A DNA stretch of 33,108 nucleotides from an uncultured Planctomycetaceae bacterium (GTDB lineage Bacteria > Planctomycetota > Planctomycetia > Pirellulales > Pirellulaceae), in NCBI GenBank assembly GCA_903927685.1, contig CAIYOB010000198.1:1-33108 (forward strand). Direction: 5' to 3'. Position 1 is the stretch's first letter; each line of letters starts with the position of its first letter. Under the pieces are notes generated by a model, which did not search any database, had not been told where the DNA came from, and saw nothing but the letters and a program-made list of their open reading frames with translations. Positions 25,583 to 32,542 of this stretch are shown here, piece after piece. The translations under genes were made by a program, and so were the position numbers.

Positions 25583-26296
25583 ATGCGACGATCACCGCGT
25601 CTGCGCCGGCTGGAAAGCGACTGGGCGGCGCTGCAGCAACTGCGGGCGGACAGCAACCTGTTTGATTTTTCGACGCCGGAAACGCCGTTCGCCGGCCCGC
25701 CTGAGGTTTACCTCGTGCGGTTTCGCGGGCGGGGCGTGTGGCAGCCGGACCAAGCCGATCGGGTCCTGCTGCGGGAAGGGCACGAAGTCCAGATCCGGCT
25801 GGGAGCGGCCTATCCGCGGATGATCCCCGAGCTGATCTGGCGGACACCCATCTTCCATCCGAACATCTCGGGCAATGGCGTCGTCTGCCTGGGCGGGTAC
25901 AGCACCCATTGGGCGCCGAGCCTGCAGCTGGACGAACTGTGCGTGCTGCTCTGGGACATCGCCCGCTATGCCAACTACGACGTGAGCAGCCCCTACAATC
26001 GCGCGGCGGCCCACTGGGCGCGCACCCAGACCGCGTTCCGGTTCCCGCTCGACGCCCGCCCGCTGCGCGACCGGATCACGCGCCTGGCCTCGACGCGGGG
26101 CGAGGACGCGCCGCGGGCGGCGCACGATGCGGCGGGGTCGCACGGTCCGGACACGACCTGGGCCGGCATGTCGGTGGTCACTGCCGAGTTGATCTTCGAG
26201 GACGCTCGGATCTGCGACGCGGAAATCGTCGACGCGGAAATCGTCGCCACGGAACGCTGGAACGACCAGCGGACGCCCGTCTTGTACATCGGTTAA
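25583..26296 (+). CDS. E2 ubiquitin-conjugating enzyme-like protein
   Basis: I chose the ATG at 25583 (AGGGG 9 nt upstream); an in-frame TTG at 25565 is an alternative. The 237-aa product contains a UBC fold over about residues 1-150: an N-terminal helix (RRLESDWAALQQLRA), strands up to VQIRLGAAYPRMIPELIW, then TPIFHPNISGNGVVCLG with the HPN motif at H92-P93-N94 and the catalytic cysteine C102, exactly 8 residues after the Asn as in eukaryotic E2s. The segment SLQLDELCVLLWDIARYANYD and PYNRAAAHW matches the helix after the active site. The C-terminal 85 residues are an unusual extension with a duplicated DAEIV. It would accept the Ubl from the E1 on C102. It lies 35 bp after the Ubl and 5 bp before the E1. 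Confidence 0.93.
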   Translation: MRRSPRLRRLESDWAALQQLRADSNLFDFSTPETPFAGPPEVYLVRFRGRGVWQPDQADRVLLREGHEVQIRLGAAYPRMIPELIWRTPIFHPNISGNGVVCLGGYSTHWAPSLQLDELCVLLWDIARYANYDVSSPYNRAAAHWARTQTAFRFPLDARPLRDRITRLASTRGEDAPRAAHDAAGSHGPDTTWAGMSVVTAELIFEDARICDAEIVDAEIVATERWNDQRTPVLYIG

Positions 26297-26301
26297 ACGT
26301 C

Positions 26302-27474
26302 ATGCCTGCTTCGACTTTGCACGTGGACGATGACGACCGCTATGCGCGGCTGCGGCTGATTCCCTGGTGGGACCAGCAGCGGCTGCGGCAGGCCCGGGTG
26401 CTGGTCGTGGGGGCCGGGGCGCTGGGCAACGAGGTGTTGAAGAACCTGGCGCTGGTCGGCGTCGGGCACCTGATCGTGGTCGATTTTGATGTGGTCGAAC
26501 CGGCGAACCTGACCCGCTCGGTGTTGTTCCGCGCCCGCGATCGGGGGCGGCCCAAGGCCGAGGTGGCCGCCGCGGCCGTACAGGAATTGAACCCGGACTT
26601 GGATGTGGCCGCGATCTCCGGCAACGTGCTGACCGCCGTGGGCTTGGGCGTCTTTCGCGAGGCGGACGTGGTGATCGGGTGCCTGGACAACCGCGAAGCC
26701 CGCCTGTGGGTCAATCGCGCGTGCTGGAAGGTCGGCACGCCGTGGGTCGATGGCGGCATCCAGGAACTGAACGGCGTCGTCAAGGTGTTCACGCCGCCGG
26801 ACAGTCCCTGCTACGAGTGCGGGATGACGGAAAACGACTACCGCTTGATCAACTTGCGCTACAGCTGTCCGCTGCTGCGGCAGGAAGACGTCGCCGTCGG
26901 CCGCGTGCCGACGGTTCCCACGATCGCGTCGCTGATCGGCGGCTTGCAGGCGCAAGAAGCACTGAAACTGATTCACGGCATCCCGGTCAGCGGCGGCGAG
27001 GCGTTCGTATTCAACGGGGCGGTCAGCCAGACCTACCGGACACGCTATCAGCGGCGCGAGGATTGCCTCAGCCACGAGACTTATCCGCCGCCTGTCGAAC
27101 TGCCGCTGCAGGCTCGGCAGCACACGGCCGCCGACTTGTTCGCCGAGGCGGCGCGGCATTTGGGCTCCCCCGACTTGCAGTTGTCGCTGGACCGGGACCT
27201 GGTCCTTTCACTGGCTTGCCAGCGGTGCGGCACGCGCGAGCGGGTGTTTCAGCCCCTGCCGCTGGTCGGGATCCGCCGCGCGGTCTGTCCGCAGTGCGGC
27301 GAACCGAGGCAGCCCCAGCTGGTGCATGCCATCGCCGCGAGTTCGGAGCTCGCCGGCGAACGGCTCGCCGCGCTCGGCATTCCGCCGTACGAGATCGTGC
27401 GGGTCGCCAGTCGGGCGACGGAAGGGGTATTCTTGTTGGGAGGGGATCGCGGCAGCGACGGTTTCCGTGAGTGA
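26302..27474 (+). CDS. E1-like ThiF/MoeB-family activating enzyme with extra C-terminal zinc ribbon
   Basis: The ATG at 26302 lies 5 bp after the E2 stop, without a clear ribosome binding site, consistent with coupled translation. The 390-aa product has a Rossmann adenylation domain: VVGAGALGNE with G37-x-G39-x2-G42, VDFDVVEPANLTR with D61, D63, N69 and R72, and CLDNREAR with D129. C170-x2-C173 and C255-x2-H258 probably form the structural zinc site, here C3H instead of C4. C189 (in RYSCPLL), just before RVPTVPTIASLIGGLQAQE, is the best candidate for the Ubl-thioester cysteine. A C-terminal extension (about 275-390) contains a further C306-x2-C309/C329-x2-C332 zinc ribbon. It would adenylate the Ubl C-terminal Gly with ATP and pass it to the E2. 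Confidence 0.93.
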   Translation: MPASTLHVDDDDRYARLRLIPWWDQQRLRQARVLVVGAGALGNEVLKNLALVGVGHLIVVDFDVVEPANLTRSVLFRARDRGRPKAEVAAAAVQELNPDLDVAAISGNVLTAVGLGVFREADVVIGCLDNREARLWVNRACWKVGTPWVDGGIQELNGVVKVFTPPDSPCYECGMTENDYRLINLRYSCPLLRQEDVAVGRVPTVPTIASLIGGLQAQEALKLIHGIPVSGGEAFVFNGAVSQTYRTRYQRREDCLSHETYPPPVELPLQARQHTAADLFAEAARHLGSPDLQLSLDRDLVLSLACQRCGTRERVFQPLPLVGIRRAVCPQCGEPRQPQLVHAIAASSELAGERLAALGIPPYEIVRVASRATEGVFLLGGDRGSDGFRE

Positions 27475-27490
27475 GTCCCGAGGCACTCCG

Positions 27491-28846
27491 ATGGACGACG
27501 AGATTGAGTTTGGCCAAGTCGCAGCAGCGCCCCGGGGGCGGCGTCTGCGGCCGGATCGCAATCCGCAATATGCGGTCGTTCCGTGCGGCCATCCCGCCCC
27601 GGACGACTTGCCGATCTTCGTCGACCTGGACACGCTGCGGGACATGGAGTCGCACGCGCTGTCCGACACGCAGGTCGAGCTGGGCGGCGTGTTGCTCGGC
27701 GGGCAGTCCGAAGACGAGGCAGGCCAGCCCTTCGTCGTGGTGGCCGACGCGTTGCGGGCCCGGCATTACGAGAGCACGCCGGGCAGTTTCAAGTTCACGC
27801 ACGACACGTGGGCTGAGTTCACGCGGCAGCGGAGCGAGTTGCCGGCCGACCTGCAGATCGTGGGCTGGTACCACACGCACCCCGGCTGGGGCGTGTTCCT
27901 GTCCGCCCAGGATCGCTTCATCTGCGAGCACTTCTTCCGCCAGCCGGCCGACCTGGCCCTGGTGATCGATCCCTGCCAGGGCACGCGCGGCTTCTTTCAA
28001 TGGGGCGGGCCCGCCCCGGAACCGCCGCGGCAGACCGGCGGGTTCTACGTCTTTACATCCCGGCATCGGGCCCTGGAACTGGTCTGCCTGGTGACCTACC
28101 TGGAGAACCGACTCATGCCCAGTCCACTTCCCCGGAGCGAAGGTTTTCCGTTTCCCGGGATTCCCTATCCCGTTCCGCTCCGGTCGCCGGCCGATTCCCG
28201 CTCGGCCTGGTTCGGCGCCGCTGTGTTGGGGATCCTGGCCAGCCAGTTCCTGGTCCTGGCGCTGCTGGCCTGGCGGACGCTCGTGCCCGGTTCGGCGGGC
28301 GAGGTCTCCGGCGCCCCGCAAGCCGCGATGGCGCGGACGGCCGCCGGGCCGGAAGCCGCCGGGCCGGGCAGTTTCACGCCAAACGCGGCGGAGCTGCAAT
28401 TGCAGTTGCTGGACCGCATCGTCGACCAGTTGGGGACGGGGACACCCCGGGGCCTGGTGCGGATGCTGGAGCAGCTGCAGGAGGAGAACGCCGGCCTGCG
28501 CGCCGACGCCCGCGTCTATCGGGATCTGGAAGCGCGCGTCCGGGTCGAAAACGAATCGCTGTCGCGAGCCCTGGCGGCCGCCGAGCACACGCGGGACGAA
28601 CTCGTGCGCCAGGTCGCGGCGCTGCAGGCGGAGCGTCGCGCGGCGGAGCTGGCTCAGGCCAAGCATCCGCCGGCGGGGTCGGTCGCGAACTCGCTGCCCG
28701 CAGCCTGGTCCGCGGATGGGGGCGGCCTGCCCGAGTTCTGGCTCCTGGGCGCTGCAGGGCTGTTGGCTGCCGGAGGCTTGGCCTGGGCCGCGTGGCGGGT
28801 GTGGAAGCGGCGGCGGGAGACTGCGGTCGAACAGGACTCGCTGTAA
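27491..28846 (+). CDS. Membrane-bound JAMM/MPN+ metallopeptidase (deubiquitinase-like)
   Basis: The ATG at 27491 has GAGG 7 nt upstream and lies 16 bp after the E1. The 451-aa product has an N-terminal JAB1/MPN domain (about 40-205) with the full zinc signature: E63 in QVELGGVLLGG, and H128-T-H130-x7-S138-x2-D141 in YHTHPGWGVFLSAQD. Then come a linker, membrane helix 1 (about 238-263), a soluble part with a heptad-like coiled coil (about 300-395, rich in Leu, Glu, Arg, Ala), and membrane helix 2 (about 414-436), followed by a basic tail. The JAMM head probably faces the cytoplasm; two helices put the coiled coil across the membrane, and the tail back inside. It is expected to cleave isopeptide bonds of the Ubl, as in eukaryotic JAMM deubiquitinases. 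Confidence 0.93.
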   Translation: MDDEIEFGQVAAAPRGRRLRPDRNPQYAVVPCGHPAPDDLPIFVDLDTLRDMESHALSDTQVELGGVLLGGQSEDEAGQPFVVVADALRARHYESTPGSFKFTHDTWAEFTRQRSELPADLQIVGWYHTHPGWGVFLSAQDRFICEHFFRQPADLALVIDPCQGTRGFFQWGGPAPEPPRQTGGFYVFTSRHRALELVCLVTYLENRLMPSPLPRSEGFPFPGIPYPVPLRSPADSRSAWFGAAVLGILASQFLVLALLAWRTLVPGSAGEVSGAPQAAMARTAAGPEAAGPGSFTPNAAELQLQLLDRIVDQLGTGTPRGLVRMLEQLQEENAGLRADARVYRDLEARVRVENESLSRALAAAEHTRDELVRQVAALQAERRAAELAQAKHPPAGSVANSLPAAWSADGGGLPEFWLLGAAGLLAAGGLAWAAWRVWKRRRETAVEQDSL

Positions 28847-28867
28847 ACCGGGGGCTTTCGAAACCCG

Positions 28868-29725
28868 ATGGAATGCTTCCTCGTCTTCCTGTTTCTGGTG
28901 ACGTTCCTGGGCCTGCTGGGCGGGTTCGGCTTGGCGCGCATCCCGCGCACCGGCCGGCTGGTCGAATCGTACCGCTGGCTCGCCCAGCAGTTTCACGGCA
29001 CCTTGCACCGTCCCGGCTTTCGCGGCCTGCCGCGGGTCGTCTTCCGTTATCGGACGGCCGTCGTTACCGTCCAGGCACTGGCGGCCGCGCCCGGCGCCCC
29101 CGGCTCGGGCCCCGCGACCCGCATCTACTTGCCGTGGCCCGACGGCCAGTTGCAGCTCGAACTCCGCCATCCTCCACGGCCAGCCGACGAGGCGCCGCCA
29201 GACGGTCTGTTGCGGATCCCGCTGGCGGCGGATGATTTTGCGCGGCGGTATTCCGTCCGCGGCGCGGATCCGCAGAAGGTGACCGGGTTCTTGACCGAGG
29301 TGATCCGCTGGCACGTCGAGCGGCTGCGTTCCCAGCCGGCGGTCGCGCCGTTGTGTCTGGAGGTCGGCCGCGGCTGGCTGACGATCACCAAGGTCCTGGC
29401 CGCACCCCGCGGGGCGGACTTGATCCAAGTGGTCGAAGCCGCGCTGGAGCTGTACGACCAGGCCCTGTTGACGCGGACCCGCGGGATTACGTTCCTCGAG
29501 CAGCAGTCGGCCCAGGTGCTGGAGCAAGCCGTCTGCCGGGTCTGCGGCGAGGAGATCCGCGAGGGGTTGGTCTTCTGCCGCCGCTGCAAGACGCCGCATC
29601 ACCGCGAGTGCTGGCAGTACGTCGGCCGCTGCAGCGTGTTCGCTTGTGGCGAGACCGTGTTTCGCGAGCCTCAAGTTGCCGAGCGGGCCCCCGACGACAC
29701 GGGCAAGCGGCGTTCGTCCGATTGA
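28868..29725 (+). CDS. Membrane-anchored C4HC3 RING-like protein, candidate E3 ligase
   Basis: The ATG at 28868 is 21 bp after the JAMM gene. The 285-aa product starts with a signal-anchor helix (residues 3-24, ECFLVFLFLVTFLGLLGGFG) and has a middle globular part I do not recognise (about 55-215). The C-terminus has a RING/treble-clef array: C223-x2-C226, C237-x2-C240, H245-x2-C248 and C255-x4-C260, with HHRECW around the His, a C4HC3 order as in RING-variant and prokaryotic RING families. Comparative genomics by Burroughs, Iyer and Aravind described bacterial RING proteins beside Ubl, E1, E2 and JAB genes. In this place it is the best candidate for an E3 that brings E2 and substrate together at the membrane. 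Its last 55 bp overlap the ABC ATPase gene on the other strand. Confidence 0.85.
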   Translation: MECFLVFLFLVTFLGLLGGFGLARIPRTGRLVESYRWLAQQFHGTLHRPGFRGLPRVVFRYRTAVVTVQALAAAPGAPGSGPATRIYLPWPDGQLQLELRHPPRPADEAPPDGLLRIPLAADDFARRYSVRGADPQKVTGFLTEVIRWHVERLRSQPAVAPLCLEVGRGWLTITKVLAAPRGADLIQVVEAALELYDQALLTRTRGITFLEQQSAQVLEQAVCRVCGEEIREGLVFCRRCKTPHHRECWQYVGRCSVFACGETVFREPQVAERAPDDTGKRRSSD

Positions 29726-30387
29726 ACCAAGCCGTCGCGGAGACGGATGATCCGCCGGGCATGCGCCGCGACGTCGTCTTCGTGCGTCACCATGATGATC
29801 GTGCGTCCTTCGTCGTTCAGCCGGGCGAACAGGGCCAGGATTTCCAGGGCCGTTTTCGAGTCCAGATTGCCGGTCGCTTCGTCCGCCAGAATGAAGTAGG
29901 GATCGTTGACCAGGCTGCGGGCGATGGCCACCCGCTGCTGCTGACCGCCGGACAGCTGTGTCGGCCGGTGCCGCAACCGCTCGCCCAAACCGACCATCGC
30001 GGCCAGCGCATGGCAGCGTTCTTTGGTTTCGCGATTCACGCGGCCCTGGTAGTACAGCGGCACCTCGATATTCTCGACGACCGTCAGCTGGGGGATCAGG
30101 TTATAGGACTGGAACACAAAGCCGATCCGGCTGGCGCGGATCCGCGACAGATCCCGGTCGTTCATCTTGGCGACGTCGTCTTCACCCAGGAAATACGAGC
30201 CGGACGTCGGCTTGTCCAGGCAGCCCAGGAGGTTCAGCAGCGTGCTCTTTCCCGAGCCGGACGGGCCCATGATGGCGACGTAATCGCCCTCGGGCACTTC
30301 CAGCGAGACGCCGCGCAGCGCATGCACCGTCTCGCCTTTGAGCACGTAGTCTTTTCGCAGGTCATGCAAGCTGCACGCCAGTCTCAC
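29671..30387 (-). CDS. ABC transporter ATP-binding protein, MacB/LolD type
   Basis: The GTG at 30387 overlaps the adaptor stop codon by 4 bp (GTGA) and has GGAGG 6 nt upstream. The 238-aa product is a complete ATPase with Walker A (MGPSGSGKST), Q loop (FVFQSYNLIPQLT), signature LSGGQQQR, Walker B (FILADEATGNLD) and switch His in VTHEDD. The sequence resembles the MacB and LolD ATPases that drive outward, mechanotransmission-type export of lipoproteins or peptides. The adaptor lies immediately upstream, but no permease follows: the next gene downstream is the RING-like gene on the opposite strand, whose 3' end overlaps this one by 55 bp. Confidence 0.95.
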   Translation of the reverse strand: MRLACSLHDLRKDYVLKGETVHALRGVSLEVPEGDYVAIMGPSGSGKSTLLNLLGCLDKPTSGSYFLGEDDVAKMNDRDLSRIRASRIGFVFQSYNLIPQLTVVENIEVPLYYQGRVNRETKERCHALAAMVGLGERLRHRPTQLSGGQQQRVAIARSLVNDPYFILADEATGNLDSKTALEILALFARLNDEGRTIIMVTHEDDVAAHARRIIRLRDGLVQSDERRLPVSSGARSAT

Positions 30388-31955
30388 GAGGAACCTCCGG
30401 GAGCTACGGGCCGCGACTCGGACGCCTCGCCCGGCGGCGGGGCTTTGGGTTTTTCTTTGCCTTCCGGCCGCGGGGCCTTGGGCGGCCGGGGCTTGGTGGG
30501 CAACGCTCTCTCTTCCAGCGTTTCGGGGATCTTCAGTTTATCGGGAAAGCCGCGCGGGTTCAGCACGACGATTTCGCCTTCCTTGAGGTTGGCCTTGATC
30601 GTCATGTAAGTATCGTTGCTCGATCCGACCTCGACCTCGCGCGTTTCAAAGTCGTCGCCGTTCCTGACCAGGCAGAAATAGTGCCCCTTGGTTTCGCAGA
30701 GCGCCTGGACGGGGACCTGCAACGCGTCGGCCAGACGCTCGACAAAGATCCGCACCTCGGCGTTCATTCCCGTGCGGATCTCCGGCGGAGGTTCGTGGAT
30801 CTCGACGAAGGATGCGTATTCCTGGATGTTCCCGCTGGACCAGCTGCCGGGCTCGGCGTATTGATTCACTTTGACCACCGAGCCGGTCAGTTTGCGGCCG
30901 CGGGCCGCGTCCACGGTGATTTCGACGGGCATGCCGGGCTTGATCAGCGAAATGCGGGATTCGTTCACGGTGGCCTTGATCTGCATCTTGGTGGGGTCTG
31001 GCAGCCGGATCAGGACCTGGTTCTCGCGAACGGTGGCTCCCGCCTCCAGCACGAACTCGGCGCTGCCGCCGCGATGGCTGTACAAATTGGCATAGACGAC
31101 TTGGCCGTCCTCCGGCGAAACGATGTTGCACGCGGCGATCTGCTGCTTGACGTCTTCGAGCTTGGACAACTCCAGCTTGTTGCTCTCCTGTTCGGACTCC
31201 CACTTGGCCTTGGCCGAGGTGATATCGCTGTCAAACTGCTTGAGCGTCTTTTCCTTGGTGTACTTGCGGAGGACTTCGAGCTTCGTCTTGCCCGAGGCCA
31301 GCTCGTTCTTGGCTTTCTCGACAGCGAACTCGTCGCCCTCCAATTGCAGCGAAGTCACAATTCCCTTGGCCGCCAGACGTTCGGTCGACTGGTACGCCAG
31401 CTGGGCGCGGCGCAGGTTCTCTTCGGCGACAAAAATCTCGCTCAGAATCAACTGTTCCGCTTGGCGAAACGTCCCCTCGAGGTACTCGATACGGGCAATC
31501 TCGGCCGCCCGCAACGTGTTCTCGGCTTGAATGACGGCCGCCTGGCTGGTGTTGTAGACGATCTGCTGCTGGACCAGTTCTTTATCGAAACTTGATGAAT
31601 CTAATTGGACCAGTTTATCGCCTTTTTTGACGTGTTTGCCCTCCTCCTCGACCCACAGCACCTTGACGCCGCCCGAGTTCGCGGATTTCACTTCGCAACG
31701 GATTTCCACGCTGCCGGAACTTTCGATCAAGCCCTGTTCGAGGACCACGTGCTCGAACGGTCCCCGGCGGACCGCCTGGGTGATCATATTCTCGAGCTTG
31801 GGCTGGCTCGCCTTGCGAACATAGTAGAGATAGGCCGTCACGCCTGCGCCGGCGACCAGGATCAAGGCGCACAGGATGAGCAGCAGGGCAGCTCCGGACG
31901 GGTGCCGCCCCCGGCGCTGCGTGAAGGTTCGACCTTGTTGAGTTCGGATGGCCAT
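30384..31955 (-). CDS. Periplasmic adaptor (HlyD/MacA-type membrane fusion protein)
   Basis: The ATG at 31955 has GAGGG 8 nt upstream. The 523-aa product has a single N-terminal membrane helix (about 22-46), a biotinyl-lipoyl half (GGVKVLWVEEEGKHVKKGDKL), a long coiled-coil hairpin (about 120-280, Lys/Glu/Ala-rich), the second lipoyl half (IVSPEDGQVVYAN), a beta-barrel region (QIKATVNESRISLIKPGMPVE) and a Lys/Pro-rich tail. This is the order of MacA-like adaptors. It would link the inner-membrane ABC pump to an outer-membrane channel. It is co-transcribed with the ATPase gene, with which it overlaps by 4 bp. Confidence 0.94.
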   Translation of the reverse strand: MAIRTQQGRTFTQRRGRHPSGAALLLILCALILVAGAGVTAYLYYVRKASQPKLENMITQAVRRGPFEHVVLEQGLIESSGSVEIRCEVKSANSGGVKVLWVEEEGKHVKKGDKLVQLDSSSFDKELVQQQIVYNTSQAAVIQAENTLRAAEIARIEYLEGTFRQAEQLILSEIFVAEENLRRAQLAYQSTERLAAKGIVTSLQLEGDEFAVEKAKNELASGKTKLEVLRKYTKEKTLKQFDSDITSAKAKWESEQESNKLELSKLEDVKQQIAACNIVSPEDGQVVYANLYSHRGGSAEFVLEAGATVRENQVLIRLPDPTKMQIKATVNESRISLIKPGMPVEITVDAARGRKLTGSVVKVNQYAEPGSWSSGNIQEYASFVEIHEPPPEIRTGMNAEVRIFVERLADALQVPVQALCETKGHYFCLVRNGDDFETREVEVGSSNDTYMTIKANLKEGEIVVLNPRGFPDKLKIPETLEERALPTKPRPPKAPRPEGKEKPKAPPPGEASESRPVAPGGSS

Positions 31956-32542
31956 GTGCCCAACCCTCGGGAGGAAAAACAGGGCGGAGGTAGGAAAAAC
32001 GGGAACGCCACCTCGCCCATCTTACCCGTCGAACGTGCCGGGGGCAATCGAGCGAATCCAGCGGGACGCCGGTCCCCCAGTGCTTTCGGCGTTCAACTCT
32101 TTCCCTCTTCACCCTTCCAACTTCCAACATCAAGCCGGCTCCCCAGTGCTTTCGGCGTTTTCTCTTACCGGGCTTCGCTGGTTTTTCCCCTACGACCGCG
32201 CGGCTCGGCAAAATCGAAAAAAACCTGCTATTCGGCACGACAGGCAACCGACAACTAATATCGGAGACAACGAAATCTTCCGGTGTGACAGCATGGGAAG
32301 CAGGGCTCTCGGGGCGACACCGCACGGCCGCGAGGCTTGGACGGTGTTCCGGAGGCAGCCGGAAGTACATCTTTCGTTGGGAGGACTACCGCCGAGGATT
32401 TGAACCCAGGCAACCGATTCCCCGTGAGGGCGCGATCCGTGCCAATCCGCAACGATTCCAGACCCGAGGGGGGCGCGGAGGCGGACAGCGTTGGGGACGG
32501 CGGGCAGGTAGCATGACACAGGTTTATTCAGGGAGGGCACTC
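31956..32542. other. Intergenic region with a 26-bp direct repeat
   Basis: This divergent region between the adaptor and the BON gene has no supportable gene. A 26-bp motif ending CCCCAGTGCTTTCGGCGTT occurs at 32068-32093 and again at 32134-32159 (two mismatches, 66 bp apart), with a pyrimidine-rich stretch (CTCTTCACCCTTCCAACTTC) between. A T-loop-like word (GGTTCAAATCC, minus strand, near 32395-32410) is present but no tRNA can be folded around it. Promoters for both flanking genes must lie here; none is clear. Confidence 0.5.

Noticed and set aside
27068..29674. 868-codon open frame antisense to the JAMM and RING genes
   Set aside because: High GC makes long antisense frames; it has no signal, domain or ribosome binding site, while the plus-strand frames carry intact catalytic motifs.
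25251..29725. Interpretation as a CBASS or Pup-type system
   Set aside because: No cyclic nucleotide synthase, effector, Pup ligase or proteasome gene is present; the genes fit a Ubl-E1-E2-JAMM-RING set.
32385..32415. tRNA-like T-loop (GGTTCAAATCC on the minus strand)
   Set aside because: The T stem has mismatches, and no acceptor, D or anticodon arm can be paired at correct distances.
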